A stretch of DNA of 64,000 nt from Euglena gracilis (taxonomy: Eukaryota > Euglenida > Euglenophyceae > Euglenales). How positions within the stretch are numbered: position 1 is the stretch's first letter; each line of letters opens with the position of its first letter. The stretch covers positions 34,254,843 through 34,318,842 of the forward strand of contig CP154957.1 in assembly GCA_039621445.1 (NCBI GenBank). The letters are read 5' to 3'. Shown piece after piece: positions 54,361 to 64,000 of this stretch. The translations under genes were made by a program, and so were the position numbers. The notes beneath the pieces are model-generated. The model searched no databases. It had not been told where the DNA came from and saw only the letters and a list, made by a program, of their open reading frames with translations.

Positions 54361-54830
54361 AATACTCTGCCCTCCCTCCCTCCCTGGGGTGGGGGGGTCT
54401 GGCCGAGCCCCATGGGGGGTGGGATATACTTTTTGGTGCCGAAGGCGGTGAAATTTTTTGAAAAGGGTGCTATTTTTAGCATTTTTCGTCATTTTTGGCC
54501 ATTTCGGGGGAAAGTGAGTAGGTCCCCCGCAGGCATCGTCCGGTATTTTAATCACTTGGCGTTTAAAACTCGTTTTTTATTGCAGAGTTTAAAACATTTT
54601 GTATTTAAGTCGTTTTTTATACACACGAGGGGGTCTGCGGCTACCCTAAAGGGATTTTGTCGCACCAGTATGGAAGGCCACCGCGGATGAGTTCCCCCGT
54701 TCGCTTTTAAGAGCAAAAGAACGTTGCAGCCGGCTGAACAGGATTAAAAGTCTTGATTGAGGCAGACCCGACCCAGGCTCGACTGGGAGGGTTTTTGGAC
54801 AAGGACCCCGGAAAAAATAAAACTGGCCCC
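54361..54830. other. Unassigned sequence
   Basis: No gene or repeat recognised. Confidence 0.4.
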
Positions 54831-55875
54831 CCCCCACCTGTGTCCCAAAACTTGCCCGAGATGGGGGCCCACAAGCTGGGGAACCAAACTCGCCCCACAG
54901 CTTGGGTAGAAAATGTTTCCCCCAAATGTGACCAACCTGTGGCACCAAAACGTTGCCCCACCTGTTGCACCAAACTGGCCCCAAAATCAAACTGGACACA
55001 ATGTTTCCCCCATCTGTGGCCAAGATTTGTGGCCCACAGCCAGGCTTTTGCTTAAGGGATTGCAGTACCCCCCCGGGGGGGGGGGCTGGACTGCAGCTAG
55101 TCCAAATTTGGCTAGTGGGTTTTCTAGCAGACCCCCCCCCGCTAGCTAGTGGAAATTTTTATTCCAGTGACCGGCGCGAAGCGCCGAAAATTTTTTTTGG
55201 GACCCCCAAAAATGGCCAAAAATGCCCGTTTTTGGCCATTTTTGGGAATTTTTGGAACAAAATCAGCCCAAAACCTGTTAAAAACCTCATTTTTCCTCCG
55301 GCGCTGCGCGCCGGAGGAAATTTTTTTTCCAGTCCGGGGGACCCCCCCCCCCCGGGGGGGGAGGGGGGGGTCTAGCTAGTCCACTTTTTCCAGTGTCTAG
55401 CCGATTGGCTAGCCAGTACCCCCCCCCCGGGGTCCTTAAGCAAAAGCCTGCCCACAGCTGTGCCCAAGGTGTGCCAGCTGTGGCCAAGATTTGTGGCCAA
55501 ATCCCCAAAATGTGCCACGAAACTGGTGCCAAAATGGTTCCCCCAACTGTGGCCAAGATGTGTGGCAACAAAATGTTGCCCCCAGCTGTGGCATCAAACT
55601 GCACCCAAGATGTGCCAAACTGTCCCCAAAATGTGCCATCAAACTGTGGCACCAAAATGGTGCCACCTGTTGCACCAAACTGGCCCCAAAATCAAACTGG
55701 ACACAAAATGCTTCCCCCCCATCTGTGGCCAAGATTTGTGCCCAAGATGTGCCAGCTGTGGCCAAGGTTTGTGACCCAGTCCCCAAAATGTGCCAGGAAA
55801 CTGGAGCCAAAATGGTTCAAATGTTTCCCCCTTGTGGGCCAAGATGTGACCCCCAAAATGAGGCACGAAACTGGG
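54831..55875 (+). repeat. ACCAAACTGG / CTGTGGCCAAGAT minisatellite
   Basis: Irregular units with GCACCAAACTGGCCCCAAAA, TCTGTGGCCAAGATTTGTG and CCCCAAAATGTGCCA. Interrupted at 55060-55430 by CCAGCC/poly-C text with hairpins CGGCGCGAAGCGCCG and CCGGCGCTGCGCGCCGG. Cys-rich frames over it are products of the repeat. Confidence 0.8.
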
Positions 55876-56685
55876 GGAGGGGGTGAATGTTGCAGGTGCC
55901 TGGGTTGACAAAAAATGTCAAAAAAGGAACTTTTTGCAGGGAAGACAGAACAAAACAGAAAACACAAACACATTGGTAGGATGTGAACTTAGCACTTAAT
56001 TGTTGAAGCACTCGATGCAGTTGAACTTGACTTGAACTTCAGCTTCACTGAACGTGCAAAAAGCTTCTGAAAACCAGACACACACCAGGGGATTGTACTT
56101 GTGGAACTTGAAACTCGCCTTGGAGTTGTATCTTGAACTCCACCAAGGGTCTTCACTGGTCCACTGTGTTTGCGTTGAAAATCACTCAGAAATGTGTGCG
56201 GTGACACCTGGGGTGTGAGATATATTAGGAATGTGCATTTTCGCGAATCGCGAAGTGTTTAAAACTATGCCCCGAAAAATATCAGTGTTTTAAACCAAAG
56301 GGCAAACGTTTCTGTTTTAAACGCTTTATATTCAATGCCTGGTCCCCCGGGAGGGTGGGTGGGTGGGGGGACCCCCCTCCCCCCCAGCATTCCGGTCGTC
56401 AAAAAGGGCGACTTTTGTCAATCGTAAAAAACAGCCATTTATCCTCGTCAGTCAGAAACACGGGGAATTATTTACATCGGTTTTGTCAAAAATGTTTCGG
56501 CGAGACCATTAGAGCATAAATGCTGCCCCGTCACTTGTGGGTCCGGTTTTTACCGCCTGAGGGCCAAGAACAATGAAGTCGTCGTTTGGAACAACGGTGG
56601 TGGCCCGAAAATTTTGGACTTATACGTGCTGGAAGGGCCAGGCGTTCCTCATATCGCCAGTAAACATGGGACCGTCCGTCCCCAA
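55876..56685. other. Unassigned sequence
   Basis: Ordinary composition around 55990-56220, with no gene recognised. Confidence 0.35.
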
Positions 56686-56689
56686 CCCC

Positions 56690-57170
56690 CCTGTGGCCCC
56701 AAACTGGCCACCACCTCTGCCAGCCCCCCCTGTGGTACCAAACTGGCCCAATTTGTGCCAGCCCCCCCCCCCTGTGGCCAAACTGGGCAACACCCGTGGC
56801 ACCAAACTAGCCACCACCTGTGCCAACCCCCCCCCCTGTGGCACCAAACTGGCCACAACTTGCGCCAGCCCCCCCTTGTGGCACCAAACTGGGCAACACC
56901 CGTGGCAAAAAAACTGACCTGTGCCAACCTCCCCCCCCCTGTGGCACCAAACTGGGCAACACCCGTGGCACCAAACTGGCCACCACCTGTGCCAACCCCC
57001 TCCCCCTGTGGCACCAAACTGGCCACAACTTGTGCCAGCCCCCCCCCCCATGGCACCAAACTGGGCAACACCCGTGGGTGCCAGCCCCCCCCCCCAGTGG
57101 CACCAAACTGGGCAACACCCATGGCAAAAAAAAACTGACCTGTGCCAACCCCCCCCTGTAGCACCAAACC
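56690..57170 (+). repeat. GGCACCAAACTGG minisatellite
   Basis: Seven or more ~60-bp units: GGCACCAAACTGGGCAACAC, CCGTGGCACCAAACTGGCCA and CCTGTGCCAACCCCCC. The long minus-strand Gly/Trp-rich frame is a by-product. Confidence 0.9.
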
Positions 57171-58418
57171 GGTGCCTCATCCACATCCTTCCCAAATGAC
57201 ACACCACATTACCAGAACAAATTCCCAGTTTGTTGCAGCAATTGAGACCGCTGAAAGAAACCAATGTCAGTGCAAAACTTAAAACTGTCGACCAGGGCTG
57301 TTCTGCTGGACTTTGGGCTGTTCTGTTGAAGGCGCCTGTGCAAGGCGCATGGCCACAGATAAACGCAGCAAACAACCTCCAGAAAGTCCTCCAATAACAA
57401 AATCGCCTGCCGCCCCCACCCCCTGTGATAAAATCAGTCGGCCTTCAGATGGGGGGGCCATGGTTTCAGATCAGGTGTGAACCCCCTTTTGTCCACACCA
57501 GGGCCCTGCACGAGGGCGGACATTAATGTAGGATGGGTCATTCCTAACGCGGACCGGGATTTTTGTTTTTGACAAATCTCTAAATGTCATATAAATGTCA
57601 ATTGTCTGTCAGAAACCCTTGTCATTTGCCAAAATTGGGAATGCTGCTCCCCCCGGGTTTAAAAAAAAAAACCCTGCGCCTCACTGATTGCTTTCCTCTG
57701 TGCACTGCAGAGCATGAATCTCTCAATGAACAAGAGACATGTCTGCAGATGAAGCCCTTTCTCAAAATGGTGGTTTGCCGAACGAGGAGCCACATAAATG
57801 TTCCATTTCTGTACCTTTTATGCTCAAACTGTGTTTTGCGTCGCATTCACTGCACATATTTTTTATGCCCTCTCTCATACTGCATTTTTCCCTGTGGAAA
57901 TCTAACAATGAAATCCCAAGGATGCTGACCCCCCCCCCGGACTGTTTCGCCCAACTTGCCCCCCTCCCCCCGAAGTTGACCCCCTGGCTGTTGGGCCCAA
58001 CTTGCCCTGGGTCAATGACACGGTGGGGGGGGGGTAATTCATCTCTGCACGACCATAATCCGCAAGTCTGGTCAGCATATTTGTTCCCTGGGGCATCAAT
58101 TTATCAATTCACCAGACAACAGATCGTTGGCTCCGTCTAAATTACACCTAATGCCCGTCTTTTTGCACTTCACACCAAATGTGTTTGCACTTCCCATAAA
58201 GTTGTGCATTTGATCTAAAAATTGTTGCATTTGCCAGTTTATTTGCGTCAGAAAGAGGTTTTACACCCATCACCTGAAAACTTTTGCCGAGGAAAATGCC
58301 CAAACGTGTCAGAATGCCCCAGCCCACAGCCTGCAGTGTAAAAGGACAATTGTGTAAAGCACAGTGATCCAAAAGTTTTCAAAGTGTGGAGATGTTTTTT
58401 TGAGCATTTAAGTGTTTA
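57171..58418. other. Unassigned sequence
   Basis: A relic of the E/M satellite (TCCAATAACAAAATCGCC) is seen near 57389. Otherwise no gene or repeat. Confidence 0.4.
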
Positions 58419-58767
58419 AAAACGTGGCCAAATGCCTGCCCTGAAATTCGTGGTCATGAACACGTTTTCAATGAGGGCATTTGTGGCAATGATACGTTTT
58501 CCATTAAGGCATCTGTGTTCAGGCACGTTTTCCATTAAGGCATCTGTGGCAATGACACGTTTTCCATTAAGGCATCTGTGTTCAGGCACGTTTTCCATTA
58601 GGGCATCTGTGGCAACCCCGAGCAAGAAGCAAAAAATCGCTGTCATGAAAATCGGCGTGCAGTTGAGAGGCCGGGTGGTCCTCAACGGGTGAGGCGGGTC
58701 GGGGGCACTCTACAACACGACAGAAGGCTAGGTTGCCTTGGAGCACAACGACACGGAGTGGCGGACA

Positions 58768-59299
58768 TCACGGCACACGACACGCTTTACACAAAAAAGA
58801 GCCATACTTTGGTGGCCACCGCAAATCTTGGCAATGAAAATGATATGCCAAACCGCAGGCGTCACAGACAACTTTTTTCAGCTCCACACAATTTGGATTT
58901 TTCGGAATGGCAACACCATAAAAACCACATTTCTCCTGTCTAAGGCAGCTCACGTTGAGCCACACATTGTTCGATGACGCTCGCCTCATCGAACAACAGG
59001 CTGGGGTCCAGCTCCCATCCCGTCCAGGCAACAAAGAAAGCATCCAGTTCAGGATAAGAGGCTTGCCGATGTTGACACAGTTTGGCGAACTCCAAACAGT
59101 TGGCAACAGCAGCAAGCTCTGCTCCTACGGAGCCGGACTTTTTCTTTGTGTTGCCCTGTGCCAGCAAGGTGCCATGAAGGGGGTCAACCTTCGGCTTCTT
59201 GGCATCTTGCTGGTACACCGCAAGAGCAGCCAGGAACAGTTCCGTCCTAGGGGGAGGTGGCAAAAGACCATTCACAAAGTTTGCCATGCGTTTGGCCAT
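58768..59299 (-). pseudogene. PHD-finger protein gene of element B, copy 3
   Basis: From ATG 59299 (MAKRMANFVNGLLPPPPRT), FLAALAVYQQDAKKPKVD and YPELDAFFVAWTGWELDPSL, to IEQCVAQRE. A 20-nt frame change follows (it begins GTGAGC and ends ACAG, too short for an intron), then EKCGFYGVAIPKNPNCVEL, KKVVCDACGLAYHFHC and YGSFLCKAC. The C4HC3 PHD pattern is complete except that the second zinc cysteine is Tyr. Most complete of the three copies. Confidence 0.65.
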
Positions 59300-59402
59300 A
59301 CTGGGAGGGCTGCGGGAAAAAGGAAAAAAAAAAAGGAAGAAAAAAAGGGGGGGGACACGTTTTCAATGAGGGCATTTGTGGCAATGACACGTTTTCCATT
59401 AA

Positions 59403-60286
59403 ACCGGCGTTTGAGACGCCGGGTTCAAGACAGAACCGGCGTCCCCCCCCACGGGTTTTACGGACGCCGGTTCTGTCCTAAAACCCGGCGTTAGGAACGC
59501 AGGTCAAAACCCGGCGTCCGGTTTTCATTCCTAAAAATGTCACCAAAAGTGCCCAAAAGCGGCCCTAAGGTGCTGGTATGACTGTTTCAACCATCTAGGA
59601 CAATGAATTTTGCAATTTGGGGACCAGTGGGGTGGATATCCAAATTTGGTGAAAATTGGCCCAGATTTGGAAATAGAGTACCGTGCAGCGTGGAAAGATC
59701 TGATGAGCACCGCTGGTCGTCTGTTGAAAAGAGCTTTCGATCGAGGGGTAACTTGGTACCCTAACGTTGCACGCAGCCTGAGATACGCTCGCGATTGTCG
59801 GATCGGCCAGAATCTGAGTCGAAATTTGCGGTGATTTTTGGGGATTTTTGGTTTAAGATGCTTAATAAACCTTACAGAAACGTTTTTTCTCTTCGAATCA
59901 ACCACCTGAGGGGTCCCGGGGGACACCAGAGTTATGAAATTAGGATTTCCCAGTGACATAAAATAAGAGCTCCAGGCGGCGTGGCTGAATTTTGTGGTGA
60001 TCGCCAGTCGTCTGATGAAAAGAGCTTTCGAGTGAGGGGTGACTTTGTCCCTCGACTATTGACACAGCCAGAAATACCCTCGCGATCGCCGGAATTTGGT
60101 GAAATGCAAAGTGGCGTGACATTGCAGATAAGTGGTCGGAGATTGGTCCTTGGAGTGTCCTTTGACCGAAGGGTGGGGACGCCGGTTCTGTCCTGAACCC
60201 GGCGTCTCTAAAACGCCGGTTTAAACAAGGGGTGGTGGACGCCGGTTCTGTCCAAAACCCTGCGTCCGCCACCCCTTTTTTGTAGT
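59403..60286 (+). mobile_element. Foldback element A inserted in element B
   Basis: Begins ACCGGCGTTTGAGACGCC, ends CACCCCTTTTTTGTAG, with TAA on both sides within the B array unit CCATTAAGGCATC, consistent with a 3-bp duplication. This fixes the ends of family A. Confidence 0.8.
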
Positions 60287-60489
60287 AAAGGCATCTGTGA
60301 TCAGGCACGTTTTCCATTAAGGCATTTGTGGCAATGACACGTTTTCCATTAAGGCATCTGTGTTCAGGCACGTTTTCCATTAGGGCGCCGTTTTTTTGGT
60401 CCGAATTTCACAAATTCACGTTTTTGACCTTGCGTGAATCATGACCACGAATTTCAGGGCAGGCATTTGGCGGGCTCTGAACACGTTTT

Positions 60490-60600
60490 TAAACGAATTG
60501 TGGCTGAGCCCAGATTTCAGCCTGAAAACGTGTTCAGCCAGGGGGCCCCCTTCGGGGGCCCCCTAAACACGTTTTGTGAGTAAACACGTAAAATTTGTGA
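60490..60600. repeat. Hairpin K, copy 3, one arm shortened
   Basis: Left arm as in the other copies; after GGGGGCCCCCTTCGGGGGCC the right arm is replaced by CACGTTTTGTGAGTAAACACG. Confidence 0.8.
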
Positions 60601-62060
60601 GTAGAAACCTCTGCAAGTCAAGAAGTAATTCAGTGTTTGAAGCCTGTCTATTTTTGAAATTGTTCATTTCTTGTTTCTTAAGCATGGTGACAAAGTATTT
60701 TTACTCTCTTGGTTATCTACAAAATCCTTGCTGGATTCAGGAGCTCTCGAGATTTTGCCCAATGTACACAATATTAAAGCTATTCAATCTGCGGGGCTGT
60801 AGCCGGAGAGAAGGTGGTCCCCGCAGGAGTCGGACGGAACCGGCGTCCGGAACGCCGGGTTCTGTCCAACGCCGGGTTTTGAATTTTTTCATTGTGGCAA
60901 CTTTAACACAGGGAATGGGAAAATCCTGCCTACTTTTTAAGGAAAAGAAATGACTCAAAAGCATTTCACCAGGATGTCCATTTTGATTCTCATCCAATTT
61001 CATTGATGTTTGCCATTTTCACGGGGGGGGGTTATTATTTGGGCAGTCAAAGTTGTTATTATTTGGGAGGGTGTTATTTCTAAAATGCACCAGCATTTAA
61101 TGGTCTGAACAGGGAGACAAACAAACAAAAACTAACTAACAAACTAACTAACAAACAAACAAACAATGTGCTCGTGCTGACATTTATCCCATCGACCAAG
61201 AGATAACAAAGATAAAGCAAAGATGGCCAAAAGTTGTCGAAAGTGGTCAAAAGGTCCAATGGTCAAAAGTGCGGGGTTGCGGTGGTTTTTCTCTAACCTA
61301 CACAAAACTACACAAAACTGTATGACAGGGGGACAGGCCATTTCTGGGTCATTGTATGCAAGTTTTCGCGTTTTTGGGCATGTTTTTTTTGGTCCGGCCC
61401 AAGGTTTATGTTTCAAAGCTTCACATGAATGCAAATAATATTTTACAATATCCCCTCAGTCCACTTTGGTACACCGTTACGCTGTGCTTTTCTTGCATCA
61501 TCCCGCATGGTCTCAAATTATTATTGCATAACCCCAAGGGCCTTTTCCCAGTCAGCACCTCTTTTTCAGCTGTTTGGGAACCCTTTCAGCAAATCCTGCT
61601 TCTTCAAGGCTTTGGTTATGAAGAATGACGTATCGATTATTTTCCATGAACCATGTTTTTTTTTCAGCACAGAAGTTGCATATATTTGGACGATGATCAT
61701 TTTGTGACACACACACACCTTGTGGCAGACAAACGCTTTTTCCCTTTTGAAAACTCATTTCCTAACTCCAAAATGAGTTCTCAAAAAAGTTTTCTCAGTC
61801 TAAAGCTGCCCAACCCCGAGATTTCATTATCGACGTTGAGAATTATTCAGATAACCCCCCTCAATAGAAGCGGGGGGCTGCTACAAGTGCAGGGTCCAAA
61901 TAAAAGCACACCCCCATTGATGGTCCACCACAAGCGCACCCCCCCATTGTCATGGAAAGGATATCAACAAATGTCAGGCAGGGAGAGTCCAAACAGAAGA
62001 TCAGCCCCTGCTGCCGGAGGCGGTGGTCTACTGTCAGGGCACTCGTGCTTCAATTGGGGG
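60601..62060. other. Unassigned; tetranucleotide microsatellite
   Basis: A family-A palindrome fragment (GGAACCGGCGTCCGGAACG) lies at 60835-60885. (ACAA)n/(ACTA)n occupies 61122-61166. No gene recognised. Confidence 0.4.
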
Positions 62061-62079
62061 AGGGCCACTCCTCTTTCTG

Positions 62080-62596
62080 CTAAGCTCTCCTGTGAGTTGC
62101 ATCACACAGGAAATCTTCTGTCTTTTTCATTCTGTGTAGTTGCGTTTTGGTGGTTTGCTTGATGGGGACTGGGTGGCGACACGAGCCGCTGCGGGATGCC
62201 CATCGCCTAGCCCCTCCGCTGTCACGCTGTCCCGCTGCCGAATCTGTACTTTCGGAAGCCCCATTGGTGGTCATCGAAGGGAGCGAGGCCCTTCCTCAGC
62301 GAGCCCGTCATATCCTTCAGAACAGTGGGACCAGGCTTCTTCCAGTATTTGCAGTAGAAAGTGACGCCCTCTCCCCCAGGAAGAAGCCTGTCTGGGACCC
62401 CACTTTGGGGCTTGCCTGAGAACGACGGAGGTGGCAAAACGGCTTCTTTTTTGTCTGCTTTTTCAGTCGTCCCCACCCCACCAACAGAAGCCATTAGGCG
62501 GTTTTGCTTCGCCTGATTGGCCGCCACCTGCACCATATTCACGCGACACATTACAAGATGGACCAAAGTATCGCACCGGCAGCTTTTCGCCTGCAC
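62080..62596 (-). other. Possible gene fragment, unrecognised
   Basis: A minus-strand frame reads VQVANQ-like text, KADKKEAVLPPPSFSGKPQS, FYCKYWKKPGPTVLKDMTGS and LAPFDDHQWGFRKYRFGS; an overlapping frame continues to 62080. Protein-like composition, no motif, no proven splice. No function assigned. Confidence 0.2.
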
Positions 62597-63550
62597 AAAT
62601 CTCTTCGTTGTCTTCCTCGCCGCTTACACCACAATTGCAACGAGTCAGCTGGATCCTGGGCTGTTTGGTTGTTGTATTTTCAACCTCCATCCAGACCACC
62701 TACAACTGTGGGGGGAGGATTAACGAAGATGAAAATGATTCAAAGGTAGTTACCAGTCAAAAAAAAGTACAAATACTTCTGAACTCAGGGTTTGTCGTTG
62801 TTATTACCTTACTGTTCTTGTGCTGCTGTTGTTGTTCTTGTTGTTGCCCCCAAGTACCCACAACTGGCCCCAAAGTGCCCACAAAATAGGCATGATGTGA
62901 GGACCAAAATATTGGCCCCACGCCAATTTAAATGTAAAAATTGTGGGCATAACCCATGTACGTCAAGGGCGCCGTAGGGGTAATGCCCACCTTTACGCCT
63001 GTATACAATTTTTCTGTCCCCATGAACAGACTGGGGACCGGCCCTGCATTTCGTCGACATGCTTCACGCAACGGTTTTGAACCGGGTTTGGACCTTTTTT
63101 TCGCCAAAAAGTCCTGTTCATATTTTCCTGCCTTGTAAATCATGGTCACGATCATCGATCATCAGGGCGTTAATTTGGGGGGGGGGCAATTTACGCCGAG
63201 CTAATGTTGAACAGAAACCCTATCAAGAAAAAAAATCTTTCAGTTTCTGGAATTGTTTCCCACTGGTCCTGGAAAACGAGAGATGGGCTTGAGGTCAAGT
63301 TATTGGAGGGAACTTTGGGGGGGGGGGGCTGGGCGCTGAAGGCCCCCCCAATGGCCCCCACAATGCTTGGTTCTAAGGCGATTTTTTGGCTTAGAGCCCA
63401 AGGTTGTGGATGCCGTTCAGTTCATGATGCCTGCATCCTGGCTTTTTCTTATTGCAAATGGCCAACTGGCATGGGATTTGTGTTTTCTGTGCCCCACGTG
63501 TCATGTGCATCTTTAGATGTATAGATATAGTTCTGAAATAAGGGTGTTAA
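62597..63550. other. Unassigned sequence
   Basis: No gene or repeat recognised; a Cys-rich frame near 62820 is caused by TTGTTG/CTGCTG text. Confidence 0.35.
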
Positions 63551-63559
63551 GTGCCGTTT

Positions 63560-63740
63560 AATTCTGTGGCCATCTGTTGAAAGCCTTGAACAGAGCTCTC
63601 GATCGACGTGCATGCACGTCAACTAATTTTACAAATCTGACCAACAGACAGTTTAAATTTCAGAGCAGACGATCGTCTGTGGCTGAATTCTGTGGCTGTC
63701 TGTCGAAAGCCCTTGAGAAGAGCTTTCGATCGACGTGTGG
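63560..63740 (+). repeat. Two copies of the GAGCTTTCGATCGA module
   Basis: TGTGGCCATCTGTTGAAAGCC with AGAGCTCTCGATCGACGTG, then CTGTCTGTCGAAAGCCCTTG with AGAGCTTTCGATCGACGTG. The module is shared with repeats A and Q. Confidence 0.75.
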
Positions 63741-63802
63741 AACAGGTTGCTGAGTTTGAAATCATCAAAGTCCTGTTCACAATTTCATTCTCCGATGACC
63801 GT

Positions 63803-63908
63803 GCGAATTACAGGGCGATAATTGGACCCCCCCCAAACCAACATCCTGTTAATTGTGGACAGGCTGTTCATGATCAATTTTGGGGGTCGAATTATCACCC
63901 TGTATTTT
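63803..63908. repeat. Inverted pair around 45 bp
   Basis: GAATTACAGGGCGATAATTG pairs with CGAATTATCACCCTGTATTT with a few mismatches. Confidence 0.7.
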
Positions 63909-64000
63909 GAACAGTTCATCTCCACAAAGTACAGGGCAGGCACTGGGCCTCTGTTGACGGTTACAATGAATTTTTTGGGCACCTTTCTTCGGGGGGGGGA

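Larger units (their letters stand above)
58419..60491 (-). mobile_element. Element B, copy 3, with a nested A element
   Basis: Left end GGCCAAATGCCTGCCCTGAA, right end inverted at 60435-60482. Both arrays of ACGTTTTCCATTAAGGCAT are present; the right one is split by an A element at 59403-60286. Confidence 0.8.

Noticed and set aside
56620-57375. 251-codon Gly/Trp-rich open frame on the minus strand
   Set aside because: It is produced by the ~60-bp minisatellite; all frames show the same repeat.
1-64000. rRNA, tRNA, viral or toxin genes
   Set aside because: No conserved rRNA core, no cloverleaf I could recognise by eye, and no viral structural or toxin motif was seen; a tRNA scan would be needed to exclude single tRNAs.

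Overview
This window is eukaryotic nuclear DNA, almost entirely made of transposable elements and simple repeats. The eukaryotic evidence is direct. DDE transposase genes of the Harbinger, hAT and pogo types are cut by very short GT-AG introns (44-53 nt, one of 84 nt) that restore reading frame exactly, and there is a PHD-finger gene family. I see no rRNA, tRNA, bacterial operon or conserved housekeeping gene. Compact introns, extreme G/C runs and many nested DNA transposons suggest a protist or alga, but I cannot name the species.

Layout. 1-2.2 kb: unassigned, partly very GC-rich. 2.18-6.30 kb: a 4.1-kb element with 26-bp perfect inverted termini, a 10-bp target duplication and an array of GCGCA dyads. 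6.3-16 kb: mostly unassigned, with small satellites and hairpins, then a pogo relic at 16.0-16.2 kb. 16.5-30.3 kb: a mosaic of elements ending in arrays of short perfect palindromes (here called D, E and M), inserted among Crypton-like recombinase pseudogenes and a broken Harbinger copy. 31-34.1 kb: a third Crypton-like copy, then a deleted hAT element, itself carrying a 1.1-kb foldback element (A) and a 185-bp MITE (C). 34.1-36.6 kb: element B, carrying a PHD-finger gene. 39.7-46.6 kb: a nearly intact Harbinger element with transposase and accessory genes, lying exactly between two near-identical 1.29-kb direct repeats; the second repeat begins another TIR element (G). 47.6-50 kb: second copy of B. 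50.6-52.7 kb: a small palindrome-array element and a complete-ended pogo element. 52.8-57.2 kb: a second J MITE and large minisatellites. 58.4-60.6 kb: third copy of B, with an A element inserted. The remainder is unassigned.

How it fits together. No cellular pathway is encoded. Autonomous or once-autonomous elements (Harbinger, pogo, hAT, Crypton-like) supply transposition proteins, and many short elements (A, C, D, E, J, M, P, U) look like non-autonomous riders. Relative ages can be read from nesting: D lies in a Harbinger remnant, A in B, C in A and in B, J in a Crypton-like gene. The most novel feature is the D/E/M family: different terminal palindromes, but shared inner blocks and a shared internal satellite. 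Element letters are my own labels.
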